Source: Nocardioides allogilvus (GTDB lineage Bacteria; Actinomycetota; Actinomycetes; Propionibacteriales; Nocardioidaceae). From it: a stretch of DNA of 64,000 bases. Below the pieces are notes generated by a model. It had not been told where the DNA came from. It saw nothing but the letters and a program-made list of their open reading frames with translations, and ran no database searches. Every line of letters begins with the position of its first letter. Position 1 is the first letter of the stretch. A program made the position numbers and the translations under genes. The stretch is from contig NZ_PZYX01000004.1 of assembly GCF_003047285.1 (NCBI RefSeq), forward strand, positions 124,001 through 188,000, in the 5' to 3' direction. Of this stretch, positions 26,137 through 34,600 are shown in pieces.

Positions 26137-27171
26137 TCAGGGGCAGCCGAGTCCTTGGCGGTAGCCCTCCGGGACCTCGCCGCGCTGCACCCGCTCGGCG
26201 TAGTCCCAGACCACCTCGGGGTAGTCGCCCTCGGCATTCATGTCGGTCAGGACCTGCCACGTGAAGCTCTCACCGAGCACGGCGGCCGCGTGGTCCGCCC
26301 TCGCCCGGTCGCCGTCGGACTTGGCCTCGGCGAAGATGTCGAGCCACGCGCAGGCGGCTGCACCCGCGACCTTCGCGCCGAGCTGGTAGGGGTCCTTCTC
26401 CTGGGTCTTCGGCGCCGTGAAGCCTTCCGGCACCGTCACCCCGGCGAGCATCTCGCTGATCGCCGCCGCCTGCTCGCCGCGGGTCACGAACTCAGGCGGC
26501 AGCGCTGCCTCGAACTCGCCGTCGGTGACGTAGGCGAGCTGTTCGAGCAGGGCAACGAAGGCGGCCTTGTCCATGCCACTGCCGCGCACCTCCACGTGCC
26601 ACGGACCCTCGACCTCGGCCATGGCGGTGTGGTCGTCAGCGGAGTAGGCCCACAGCTGGGCGTCCTTGCCCAGCACGGAGACGGGCTCGCCGTCGGTGGG
26701 CGGGGTGGTGATGTGGCGCCGGTCCTCGAGGTAGTCCGCGTAGTACTTCGCGGCGCGCTGGTGGACCGACACCGACTGCGCGCCCTTGACGAACTCGGTC
26801 TCGCGCTCGGCGTCGGTCTCGGAGGTGTAGCCGACGGACCAGCCCGGCAACACGATCCGGTCACCCGTCGCGGCTGCGGGCGACTGCTCCGCGGTCGTGT
26901 CGGATTTCTCGCCCGTCTGCTGGCCGGCGACGCTGCTCGAGTCCTTGGCGGGCTCGTCCGCCGAGTCCAGCAGGGCGGGTACGGCGAAGAGTGCCGCGAC
27001 CGTCGCGGCGGCGGTGCCGACGGCGATCAGCGTGCCGCGCCGGCGAGGTCGGCGTACGGGCGAACTGCTCTCGACAGGTGTCGTGGCCATGATGTCCTCC
27101 AGGAGCTCTGCCCGGGCGCGGGAGAGCGGCAGGCGGCCCACGGCCTCGTCGGTCAGCTTCGGGTTGGTCAT
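26137..27171 (-). CDS. Membrane-anchored partner of an ECF sigma factor
   Basis: A 344-residue protein whose first ~47 residues are cytoplasmic (MTNPKLTDEAVGRLPLSRAR). One membrane helix follows (GTLIAVGTAAATVAALFAVPA), then a large extracytoplasmic domain with a Ser/Thr-rich linker. Its start overlaps the stop of the sigma gene (ATGA). This arrangement, a sigma gene followed by a single-helix protein, is that of actinobacterial anti-sigma or sigma-associated proteins, although no zinc-binding anti-sigma motif (HxxxCxxC) is present. The extracellular part (VPEGFTAPKTQEKDPYQLGA to WLDIFAEAKSDGDRARADHA) may sense a surface signal (inference). Confidence 0.75.
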   Translation of the reverse strand: MTNPKLTDEAVGRLPLSRARAELLEDIMATTPVESSSPVRRPRRRGTLIAVGTAAATVAALFAVPALLDSADEPAKDSSSVAGQQTGEKSDTTAEQSPAAATGDRIVLPGWSVGYTSETDAERETEFVKGAQSVSVHQRAAKYYADYLEDRRHITTPPTDGEPVSVLGKDAQLWAYSADDHTAMAEVEGPWHVEVRGSGMDKAAFVALLEQLAYVTDGEFEAALPPEFVTRGEQAAAISEMLAGVTVPEGFTAPKTQEKDPYQLGAKVAGAAACAWLDIFAEAKSDGDRARADHAAAVLGESFTWQVLTDMNAEGDYPEVVWDYAERVQRGEVPEGYRQGLGCP

Positions 27172-27740
27172 CGCTCCTCCTCACGGACCGGGATCGGTTG
27201 CTTTCCTGGGATGTGTCCGGCCGGCTCGGGATCGTTGCCGGGAGGACCGAAGTCCGCGCCCAGCATTGCGCGCAGCCGGGACCGCGCCCGCGACAGCCGT
27301 GGACGCACGATCGCCGGCGACAGGCCGAGCACGTCGGAGATCTCACGCGGCTCGAGGCCCTCCCACAGGTGCAGCTGGAGGATCTCCTCGTCGCGGGCGC
27401 TCAGCCGCGCCATCGCGGTGTTGACCTCCGCGCGCTGCACGACGTCGTCGCTGAGGTCGGGCACGACGACCGCGAGATCGGTGCGCAGGCGCTCGCCGAG
27501 CCGTCGCCTCCTCAGCTCACCGCGACGCTGGTTGGCGAGGAGCCGGCGCGCGACGCCGTACAACCACGGCAGGGCGGCATCGGAGGGCACGTGGCCGATG
27601 CGGCGCCAGGCGACCACGAACGTCTCGGCGACGACGTCGGCCGCGTCCTCGGGCCGGTCGGTGCGCCGCAGCGAGTAGCCGAGGACGGCGTCAAAGTGCG
27701 CGGCATAGAGCCGGCGGAACGTCTCCTCGTGTGCCTCCAT
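27168..27740 (-). CDS. ECF-type RNA polymerase sigma factor
   Basis: A 190-residue sigma-70 family protein. Region 2 is FRRLYAAHFDAVLGYSLRRT to DVVAETFVVAWRRIGHVPSD, with the -10-recognition block ALPWLYGVARRLLANQRRGE. Region 4 is ARLSARDEEILQLHLWEGLE and PREISDVLGLSPAIVRPRLS, a helix-turn-helix for the -35. The Pro/Glu-rich tail is not sigma-like. It is cotranscribed with the overlapping membrane partner, which probably restrains it. Confidence 0.88.
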   Translation of the reverse strand: MEAHEETFRRLYAAHFDAVLGYSLRRTDRPEDAADVVAETFVVAWRRIGHVPSDAALPWLYGVARRLLANQRRGELRRRRLGERLRTDLAVVVPDLSDDVVQRAEVNTAMARLSARDEEILQLHLWEGLEPREISDVLGLSPAIVRPRLSRARSRLRAMLGADFGPPGNDPEPAGHIPGKQPIPVREEER

Positions 27741-27880
27741 GACTCCCCCATGTCCGGCTGGTCACCCATCGTTGCAGGTCCGCGCGGAAAAATTTTTGCC
27801 GAGACGGCCCGACGCGCACGACCCGGCCGGGTAGCCGACGCGCTCTACGCCTCCGCCGCGATCATCAGCAGCACGAGCTG

Positions 27881-28150
27881 TCAGTGGGTCACCTCGAAGG
27901 TGGTCGCTCCGGTCGCCGTCGCCTCGCGGACCGCCACGTTGCGCACGCGCGCGAGCGGCGGGCCGGTGCGGCACCACTCGACGAGGGCGTCGACGGCCTC
28001 GTCCGGGCCCTCCGCGTGCAGCGCGACCGAGCCGTCGGGCTCGTTGCGGACCCACCCGGTGACGCCGAGCCCACGCGCCCGCTCGGCCGTGTAGTAGCGG
28101 AACGAGACGCCCTGCACCCGCCCGGTCACGGTGGCCTGGACTGCCTTCAT
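27881..28150 (-). CDS. acyP: Acylphosphatase
   Basis: An 89-residue enzyme that hydrolyses acyl phosphates. The phosphate-binding loop is TGRVQGVSFRYYT with the catalytic Arg18, and the catalytic Asn is in GWVRNEPDGSV (about 36). The C-terminus ends FEVTH. ATG at 28150 has GGAG close upstream; the longer open frame (64 codons) is not family-like. A 51-base palindrome lies between it and purB, ten bases upstream of the start codon. Confidence 0.92.
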   Translation of the reverse strand: MKAVQATVTGRVQGVSFRYYTAERARGLGVTGWVRNEPDGSVALHAEGPDEAVDALVEWCRTGPPLARVRNVAVREATATGATTFEVTH

Positions 28151-28159
28151 GTCTCCATC

Positions 28160-28210
28160 GTGACGGTGCTGGATCGTCGGCACCAGGTGCCGAGGATCCA
28201 GCACTGTCAC
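28160..28210. repeat. 51-bp near-perfect palindrome, copy 1
   Basis: 16-base outer arms (GTGACGGTGCTGGATC with its complement, one mismatch) surround inner arms CGGCACC and GGTGCCG. It stands 7 bases past the purB stop codon and ten bases before the acyP start codon. A second member of the family occurs at 43699-43746. It may work as terminator, attenuator or REP element. Confidence 0.8.
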
Positions 28211-28217
28211 CGTCGGG

Positions 28218-29636
28218 TCAGAGGATCGCGCCCGGGGCGTACGCCGCTGCGCCGGGGTGGCGAGCGACGACGGCCTCCACCAGGGCGACCACGGACTGCG
28301 TCTGCGACACGGCAGCGCCGGTGAACTCGATCGGGTCGGCAACGAGCGCGTCGATCTGGTCGCGGGTCAGCCCCAGACGGGTGTCGGCGGCCAGTCGGTC
28401 GAAGACGTCGTTGACGGCCTGCCCCTTGCGCATGTCGAGGGCGACGCCGACGGCCGCCTCCTTGATCGCCTCGTGGGCGACCTCGCGACCGACGCCGTTG
28501 CGCACCGCGGACATCAGGACCTTGGTGGTGGCCAGGAACGGCAGGTAGCGGTCGAGCTCGCGCTGGATGACGGCCGGGAACGCACCGAACTCGTCGAGGA
28601 CGGTGAGGAACGTCTGGAACAGCCCGTCGGCGGCGAAGAAGGCGTCGGGCAGGGCCACGCGGCGTACGACCGAGCAGGACACGTCGCCCTCGTTCCACTG
28701 GTCCCCGGCGAGCTCGCCGACCATGGAGAGGTAGCCGCGGGTGATCACGGCGAGGCCGTTGACCCGCTCGCAGGAGCGGGTGTTCATCTTGTGCGGCATC
28801 GCGGACGAGCCGACCTGGCCCTCCTTGAAGCCCTCGGTGACCAGCTCGATGCCGGCCATCAACCGGATCGTGGTCGCGAGGTTGGACGGACCGGCGACGA
28901 GCTGGACGACCGCGCTGAGCACGTCGAAGTCGAGCGAGCGCGGGTAGACCTGGCCGACGCTGGTCAGGACGTTGTCGAAGCCGAGGTGGGCGGCGACGCG
29001 CGACTCGAGGTCGGCGAGCTTCGAGGCGTCACCGCCGAGCAGGTCGAGCATGTCCTGCGAGGTGCCCATCGGGCCCTTGATGCCGCGCAGGGGGTAGCGC
29101 GCGAGCAGCTCCTCGACGCGCTGCACGCCGATCAGCATCTCGTCGGCGATGGTGGCGAAGCGCTTGCCGAGGGTGGTCGCCTGCGCGGCGACGTTGTGGG
29201 AGCGACCAGCCATCACGGTGGTCTCGTGCTCGGTGGCGAGCCGCGCGAGGCGGGCCAGCGTCGCGACGGCACGGTCGCGGAGCAGCTCGAGGGACTGCTT
29301 GACCTGCAGCTGCTCGACGTTCTCGGTGAGGTCGCGGCTCGTCATGCCCTTGTGGATGTGCTCGTGGCCGGCGAGCGCGGCGAACTCCTCGATCCGCGCC
29401 TTCACGTCGTGGCGGGTGATCCGCTCGCGGTCGGCGATGCTCGGCAGGTCGACGTGGTCGACGACCTTCTCGTAGGCCTCGATCACGCCGTCGGGGACGT
29501 CGATCCCGAGGTCGCGCTGGGCGCGCAGGACCGCGATCCAGAGCTGGCGCTCGAGCACGATCTTGTGCTCCGGCGACCAGATGGCGGCGAGGTCGGCCGC
29601 GGCGTAGCGGGTGGCCAGGACATTGGGAACGGTCAC
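28218..29636 (-). CDS. purB: Adenylosuccinate lyase
   Basis: Catalyses both SAICAR to AICAR plus fumarate (step 9) and adenylosuccinate to AMP plus fumarate. The 472-residue protein has the fumarase/aspartase superfamily signature EGQVGSSAMPHKMNTRSCER; HIHKGMTSRDLTENVEQLQ and TVMAGRSHNVAAQATTLGKR hold the catalytic histidines. The GTG start overlaps the purD stop codon (GTGA), so purD-purB are translationally coupled. Confidence 0.96.
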   Translation of the reverse strand: MTVPNVLATRYAAADLAAIWSPEHKIVLERQLWIAVLRAQRDLGIDVPDGVIEAYEKVVDHVDLPSIADRERITRHDVKARIEEFAALAGHEHIHKGMTSRDLTENVEQLQVKQSLELLRDRAVATLARLARLATEHETTVMAGRSHNVAAQATTLGKRFATIADEMLIGVQRVEELLARYPLRGIKGPMGTSQDMLDLLGGDASKLADLESRVAAHLGFDNVLTSVGQVYPRSLDFDVLSAVVQLVAGPSNLATTIRLMAGIELVTEGFKEGQVGSSAMPHKMNTRSCERVNGLAVITRGYLSMVGELAGDQWNEGDVSCSVVRRVALPDAFFAADGLFQTFLTVLDEFGAFPAVIQRELDRYLPFLATTKVLMSAVRNGVGREVAHEAIKEAAVGVALDMRKGQAVNDVFDRLAADTRLGLTRDQIDALVADPIEFTGAAVSQTQSVVALVEAVVARHPGAAAYAPGAIL

Positions 29637-30925
29637 AGGTTTTCCTTCAGTGAGGCGCCCTCGACGACACCGAGCGGCTCGGCCGCGATGTCGCGGCGCC
29701 ACTGGGCGCCGGGGAACGAGATGGAGGCGATGCCTTCGTAGGCCTTCGCGCGGGCGTCGGCGATGTCGGAGCCGACGGCGCGTACGGCGAGCACCCGGCC
29801 GCCGGCGGTGACGAGACGATCCCCGCCGGTTGAGCTCGTCGAAACCAAGGCCGTGCCGGCGTGGATCACGTCCACGTCGGTCTCCTTGTCGAGCGTCTCG
29901 GTGCCGACGATGACGTCGCCCTTGGACGACGACTCGGGATAGCCAGCGCTCGCCATCACGACGGTGACCGACGCACCGTCGGCGAAGGTGGGCGGCGCGA
30001 CGCTGTCGAGGCGACCCGTCGCCGCGGCGTGCAGCAGCACGCCGAGGGGCGACTCCAGGAGCGCCAGCACCGGCTGGATGTCGGGATCGCCGAAGCGGCA
30101 GTTGAACTCGATGACGCGCGGGCCCGTCGCGGTGAGCGCGAGGCCGACGTAGAGAGTGCCGACGAACGGGGTGCCACGCCGGTTCATCTCGTCGAGCGTC
30201 GGCTGGACCACGGAGGCGAGCACGTCGTCGGCCAGCCCGGGCGGGGCCCAGGGCAGCGGCGAGTAGGACCCCATGCCGCCGGTGTTGGCGCCACGACCGC
30301 CGTCGAAGATCCGCTTGAAGTCCTGCGCGGGCTGCAGCGCCCTCGCCGTACGACCGTCGCAGACCGCGAAGAGCGACACCTCGGGACCGTCGAGGAACTC
30401 CTCGATCACGACGCGGTCGCAGGTCGCGGCGTGCGCCAGCGCCTCGTCACGGTCGGTGGTGACGACGACGCCCTTGCCGGCGGCGAGCGCGTCGTCCTTC
30501 ACGACGTACGGCGCACCGAACCCGTCGAGGGCGGCCGCCGCCTCCTCCGGGGTGGTGCAGACGTGCGAGCCGGCGGTGGGGACCCCCGCGGCCGCCATCA
30601 CGTCCTTGCTGAAGGCCTTCGAGCCCTCGAGCTGCGCGGCGGCGGCGGACGGTCCGTAGACCGCGATGCCGGCAGCCCGGACCGAGTCCGCGACGCCAGC
30701 GACCAGCGGGGCCTCGGGGCCGACGACGACCAGGTCGATGCCGAGCTCGACGGAGAGAGCCGCGACCGCAGCGCCGTCCATCGGGTCGACGTCGTGCAGG
30801 GTGGCGACCGCAGCGATGCCGGGGTTGCCGGGCGCGGCGTGGACCTCGCTGACTCCGGGATCGAGGGACAGGGCCAGTGCGAGCGCGTGTTCACGGCCGC
30901 CGGTGCCGATCACGAGAGTCTTCAC
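29633..30925 (-). CDS. purD: Phosphoribosylamine--glycine ligase
   Basis: Step 2 of purine synthesis: phosphoribosylamine, glycine and ATP give GAR. The 430-residue ATP-grasp enzyme has MKTLVIGTGGREHALALAL, PEAPLVAGVAD, YVVKDDALAAGKGVVV, RIFDGGRGANTGGMGSYSPL and FNCRFGDPDIQPVL. Near residue 360 the sequence GTALVSTSSTGGDRLVTAGG carries about five extra residues. The DNA there matches the dispersed REP-like family, so a repeat appears to have been absorbed in frame. The GTG start lies eight bases from TAGGAT without a ribosome binding site (probably leaderless). Confidence 0.96.
   Translation of the reverse strand: MKTLVIGTGGREHALALALSLDPGVSEVHAAPGNPGIAAVATLHDVDPMDGAAVAALSVELGIDLVVVGPEAPLVAGVADSVRAAGIAVYGPSAAAAQLEGSKAFSKDVMAAAGVPTAGSHVCTTPEEAAAALDGFGAPYVVKDDALAAGKGVVVTTDRDEALAHAATCDRVVIEEFLDGPEVSLFAVCDGRTARALQPAQDFKRIFDGGRGANTGGMGSYSPLPWAPPGLADDVLASVVQPTLDEMNRRGTPFVGTLYVGLALTATGPRVIEFNCRFGDPDIQPVLALLESPLGVLLHAAATGRLDSVAPPTFADGASVTVVMASAGYPESSSKGDVIVGTETLDKETDVDVIHAGTALVSTSSTGGDRLVTAGGRVLAVRAVGSDIADARAKAYEGIASISFPGAQWRRDIAAEPLGVVEGASLKENL
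29825..29852. repeat. REP-like repeat remnant inside purD
   Basis: On the minus strand CTTGGTTTCGACGAGCTCAA then CCGGCGG matches the ends of the repeat at 44191-44233 (TTGGTTTCGACACGCTCG and GCTCAACCAGCGG) with the centre missing. The reading frame of purD passes through it. Confidence 0.55.
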
Positions 30926-30933
30926 GGGCGTCG

Positions 30934-30939
30934 ATCCTA
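30934..30939 (-). promoter_or_regulatory. purD -10 element
   Basis: TAGGAT in the context CGCCGATAGGATCG, identical over 14 bases to that before purS. The GTG start is eight bases downstream. Confidence 0.5.
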
Positions 30940-30968
30940 TCGGCGCCCGCGACCGACCCGGTGATGCC

Positions 30969-32255
30969 TCAGTCGGGGTGGACGACGAGCGTCTGCTCGC
31001 GGCCCGGACCGACGCCGACGCCCCAGATCTTGGCGCCGGAGATCTTCTCGAGCGCCTCGACGTAGAGCTGGGCGTTCTTCGGCAGGTCCGCGAAGGTGCG
31101 GCAGCCGGAGATGTCCTCCTGCCAGCCGTCGAAGAACTCGTAGATCGGCTTCGCGTGGTGGAACTCCGTCTGGGTCATCGGCATCTCCTCGACCCGGTGA
31201 CCGTCGATCTCGTAGGCCACGCAGACCGGGATCTGCTCCCAGCTGTCGAGGACGTCGAGCTTGGTGAGGAAGAACTCGGTGAGGCCGTTGACGCGGGCGG
31301 AGTAGCGCGCGATCACCGCGTCGTACCAACCGCAGCGGCGGGTGCGGCCGGTCGAGACACCGATCTCGCCACCGATCCGCTGCAGCTCGATGCCGTCCTC
31401 GTCGAAGAGCTCGGTCGGGAAGGGACCCGAGCCGACGCGGGTGGTGTAGGCCTTGATCACGCCGATCACGCGGTCGATGCGGGTCGGGCCGACACCCGCG
31501 CCGGTGCACACGCCGCCGGCGATCGGGCTGGAGGACGTGACGAACGGATAGGTGCCGTGGTCGACGTCGAGCATGGTCGCCTGGGCGCCCTCGAAGAGCA
31601 CCGTCTGGCCCTCGTCGAGGGCCCGGTTGAGCAGCAGCGAGGTGTCGCAGACCATCGGGCGCAGGCGGTCGACGAAGGAAAGGAGCTCCTCGACGACGAC
31701 GTCGACCTCGATCGCGCGGCGGTTGTAGACCTTGGTCAGGAGGTGGTTGCGGACGTCGAGGGCAGCCTCGACCTTCTCGCGCAGGATCTTCTCGTCGAAG
31801 AGGTCGGCGATGCGGACGCCGACGCGGTTGATCTTGTCGGCATAGGCCGGGCCGATGCCGCGACCGGTGGTGCCGATCTGGTTCTTGCCGAGGAAGCGCT
31901 CGGTCACCTTGTCCATCGTCGCGTGATAGCTCGCGATGACGTGGGCGTTGGCGCTGACCTTGAGCTCCGCGACGTCGACGCCGCGCTCGATCAGGCTGTC
32001 CAGCTCGCGGAAGAGGGCGTCGGGCGAGACGACGACGCCGTTGGCGATGACGCTGGTGGCGCCGGGCGTGAGGATGCCGCTCGGCAGGAGATGGGTGGCG
32101 AACTTCTCGCCGTTGACCACGATCGTGTGGCCGGCGTTGTGCCCGCCACTCGTGCGGACGACGAAGTCAATGGTGTCGGTCGTGGCGAGCAGGTCGGTCG
32201 CCTTGCCCTTGCCTTCATCGCCCCATTGGGCACCGAGTACGACGATCGCGGGCAT
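30969..32255 (-). CDS. purA: Adenylosuccinate synthetase
   Basis: First step from IMP to AMP: IMP plus aspartate and GTP give adenylosuccinate. The 428-residue protein has the P-loop-like N-terminus [20 protein letters not shown], the switch [45 protein letters not shown] and [12 protein letters not shown] at 32255 has a strong AGGAGGG seven bases upstream; the 25 upstream codons in frame are leader. The leader carries a hairpin followed by a T-rich stretch. It is divergent from the lipid kinase gene. Confidence 0.97.
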   Translation of the reverse strand: MPAIVVLGAQWGDEGKGKATDLLATTDTIDFVVRTSGGHNAGHTIVVNGEKFATHLLPSGILTPGATSVIANGVVVSPDALFRELDSLIERGVDVAELKVSANAHVIASYHATMDKVTERFLGKNQIGTTGRGIGPAYADKINRVGVRIADLFDEKILREKVEAALDVRNHLLTKVYNRRAIEVDVVVEELLSFVDRLRPMVCDTSLLLNRALDEGQTVLFEGAQATMLDVDHGTYPFVTSSSPIAGGVCTGAGVGPTRIDRVIGVIKAYTTRVGSGPFPTELFDEDGIELQRIGGEIGVSTGRTRRCGWYDAVIARYSARVNGLTEFFLTKLDVLDSWEQIPVCVAYEIDGHRVEEMPMTQTEFHHAKPIYEFFDGWQEDISGCRTFADLPKNAQLYVEALEKISGAKIWGVGVGPGREQTLVVHPD

Positions 32256-32293
32256 TGCAGCCCTCCTGAGGTGAGACGGCAGAAAATCAACGA

Positions 32294-32319
32294 AGCTCCG
32301 GCACAAGTGCACCGGAGCT
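32294..32319 (-). promoter_or_regulatory. purA leader hairpin, possible attenuator
   Basis: Arms AGCTCCGG and CCGGAGCT enclose a 10-base loop with a further CAC/GTG pairing chance. In the purA direction it is followed by TCGTTGATTTTCTG, a T-rich run rare in this genome. It lies 39 bases before the purA start codon and has the form of an intrinsic terminator in a leader. Confidence 0.5.
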
Positions 32320-32427
32320 CTTGCGACCACACGTTAGCGCACGGGGGCCGATCGGCCCCACTCGTCCGACGATCCTGATCCGGTACGGCGACGGACCGGT
32401 CGGGGCCCGTCGGCTACTGTCCGCCGG

Positions 32428-33345
32428 ATGGACCCCCTGCTCGTCATCACCAACTCCGACGCCGGCACCTCGGACCAGGAGACCCTCGAGCGGGCACTGG
32501 CGATCCTGCGTGAAAGCGCCTCCGTGGAGGTGGCCGCGACCAGCAATCCGGGCGAGCTCGACGGCGTGCTGCACCGCGCCGGTTCCCGCCGGATCGTGGT
32601 CGCCGGCGGTGACGGCAGCCTCCATGCCGTGGTCGCTGCGCTGCACAAGCGCCACGAGCTCGCCGGCAAGACGCTGGCCCTCCTGCCGCTCGGCACCGGC
32701 AACGACTTCGCCCGCGGCACCGGCATCCCCCTCGACATCGAGGAGGCCGCGCGGCTGGTGCTGGCCGGCGAGCCCCGACCGGTCGACCTGATCGTCGACG
32801 AGACCGGCGAGATCGTGGTCAACAACGTCCATGTCGGCGCGGGTGCGCAGGCCAGCCGCAAGGCCCACAAGTGGAAGGGCCGGCTGGGCAGCGTCGGTGT
32901 CGGCGGCGTCAACCTGGGCAAGCTCGGCTACCCGATCGGCGCCCTGCTCGCCGCCGTCAACCCGCCCAGCCACCGCCTGCGCGTGGAGATCGACGGCAAG
33001 GTCGCCATCGACGTCGACCAGCGGGTGCTGATGGTCGCGGTCGGCAACGGCGCCAACGTCGGCGGCGGCACCGAGATCACCCCTGACGCCGACCCCGAGA
33101 GCGGCAAGCTCGACGTGATGATCGCGCGCGCCGTCTCCCCCGCCGCCAAGATCGGCTACGCCGCCCACCTCCGCAAGGGCGAGCACCACGAGCGCGACGA
33201 CGTGCTCTACCTCCGCGGTCGCGAGGTCTCCGTGCGCGGCGAGGAGTTCTGGGTCTCGGCCGACGGGGAGATCTACGGCCCCGAGCGGTCGCGGACCTGG
33301 CGGCTCGAGCCGGCGGCGTACGACATGGTGCTGCCGCGCGCCTAA
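32428..33345 (+). CDS. Diacylglycerol kinase family lipid kinase
   Basis: A 305-residue cytosolic or membrane-associated lipid kinase of the DAGK_cat family (YegS/DgkB type), phosphorylating diacylglycerol or a related lipid. The nucleotide-binding GGDGS is in RRIVVAGGDGSLHAVVAAL, followed by LPLGTGNDFARGTG and the C-terminal metal/acid region AVGNGANVGGGTEITPDA. The ATG follows TACTGT by seven bases without a ribosome binding site, so it is probably leaderless. It converges with the HTH gene; the two stops are one base apart. Confidence 0.9.
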   Translation: MDPLLVITNSDAGTSDQETLERALAILRESASVEVAATSNPGELDGVLHRAGSRRIVVAGGDGSLHAVVAALHKRHELAGKTLALLPLGTGNDFARGTGIPLDIEEAARLVLAGEPRPVDLIVDETGEIVVNNVHVGAGAQASRKAHKWKGRLGSVGVGGVNLGKLGYPIGALLAAVNPPSHRLRVEIDGKVAIDVDQRVLMVAVGNGANVGGGTEITPDADPESGKLDVMIARAVSPAAKIGYAAHLRKGEHHERDDVLYLRGREVSVRGEEFWVSADGEIYGPERSRTWRLEPAAYDMVLPRA

Positions 33346-33346
33346 C

Positions 33347-34339
33347 TCAGATCCAGCCGCGGCGTACGGCCTCGACGCCCGCCTGGAACCGCGTGTCGAC
33401 CCCGAGCTCGATCATCAGCGCAGCGATGCGCCGGCGGACCGTGCGCAGGCTGATCCCGAGCTTGCGGGCGATGGCCTCGTCCTGGGCGCCCGCCACGAGC
33501 TGCTCGAGCAGGAAGCGGCGCAGGTCCGGTCGGGCCTCGCCGGTGTCGAACGCCGGGACCGGCGTCGCCGTCGACCACAGGGCCTCGAACCAGTAGGTCA
33601 GCGCCTGGACGACCGATCGCTGGCGGATGTGCACCCGGGGCTCGTCGGCGAAGCCGAGCGGCTCGGGCAGCACGGCGTGGGAGTCGCCGAGGATGAACAT
33701 CCGGGTGGGCAGCTCGGAGATCACCCGGATCTGCTCGCCGAGCCGGGCCCGGGTCTGCAGCGCCTCGGGCGCCTCGGTGAGCGCGCGCAGCGGATAGATC
33801 GCCCGGGACTTGCGCCCGCTGGCCATCGCCTCGGCGAGCACGCGGCTGACCGCGGACTCGCGCGGCATCGCCCAGGCATCGGGGCGCAGCCAGAGCATGT
33901 CGCCGCTGCTGGTGCGCAGCATCTGCCCGATCAGCGCCAGCGGGTTGCCGCCGGAGCTCAGCTCGCCCTCGAGCGGCCGGACCTCCGAGACGTCGGACTC
34001 GTCGGGCCGCGTGGCGCCGGCGACGAGGTGGGGGACGGCCCAGGCCAGCGCGTCCAGCCGGTGGGCGACGTTGCTCGCGCGGCTCGCCTCGCCCCGCACG
34101 AGGTCGGCGACGACCAGGGCCAGTGGCGGCACCGCCAGCTTCTCCCGGTCGAACTTGACCAGGCCGAGGTCCAGCAGCGGGGCGAGGTCGCGGATCAGCT
34201 CCTCGTGCGCGATGTTCAGCAGGCCCGTCAGCTCCGCGAGCGTGTGCCCTGCGGCCGGCGCGACCTGGTAGTAGACCCGCTCCGACTCACGCGTGAGCCC
34301 GAGCGAGGTGAGCACGGAGGAGGGAACGTCAGCGGGCAT
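33347..34339 (-). CDS. LuxR/TrmB-like helix-turn-helix regulator
   Basis: A 330-residue regulator. The N-terminal part resembles a TrmB-type winged helix (LTSLGLTRESERVYYQVAPA and TLAELTGLLNIAHEELIRDL). A central phospholipase-like/TrmB effector region (SGDMLWLRPDAW to LPTRMFILGDSHAVLPEPL) follows. The C-terminal LuxR-type HTH is DEAIARKLGISLRTVRRRIA. This domain order is common in Streptomyces and Nocardioides orphan regulators; the target is unknown. The ATG follows TAACCT by six bases, so it is probably leaderless. It is divergent from lysS. Confidence 0.82.
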   Translation of the reverse strand: MPADVPSSVLTSLGLTRESERVYYQVAPAAGHTLAELTGLLNIAHEELIRDLAPLLDLGLVKFDREKLAVPPLALVVADLVRGEASRASNVAHRLDALAWAVPHLVAGATRPDESDVSEVRPLEGELSSGGNPLALIGQMLRTSSGDMLWLRPDAWAMPRESAVSRVLAEAMASGRKSRAIYPLRALTEAPEALQTRARLGEQIRVISELPTRMFILGDSHAVLPEPLGFADEPRVHIRQRSVVQALTYWFEALWSTATPVPAFDTGEARPDLRRFLLEQLVAGAQDEAIARKLGISLRTVRRRIAALMIELGVDTRFQAGVEAVRRGWI

Positions 34340-34473
34340 GATGGCAGGTTAGTGCCACCGGCATCTGCGAGCCACGTGGCAGGCGCTGGCCACCCCGAGA
34401 ATGTGAACACGCGTTGTTGTCCGGTGTATCGCGGGGGTGTGTCACTGGACCGGCCGAGAGGCCGTCGACGCGC

Positions 34474-34513
34474 AGGGCATCGGAGTCGCCGCAGGGGACG
34501 GCTCCGATGCCCT
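34474..34513 (+). promoter_or_regulatory. Hairpin in the lysS leader
   Basis: 12-base perfect arms (AGGGCATCGGAG and its complement) with a 16-base loop that can pair partly (CG/CG). It sits 87 bases before the lysS ATG. No T run follows, so a terminator reading is weak; it may be a leader control element. The rest of the 261-base gap (34340-34600) holds divergent promoters but no ORF. Confidence 0.5.
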
Positions 34514-34600
34514 AGTCATGTGCCCGATAGCCTTGCCGCCGGAGTGCGGCCATCGGCGCTGCGCTCGAGATCTTCTCTCCCGATCGGAGCACCACGACCC

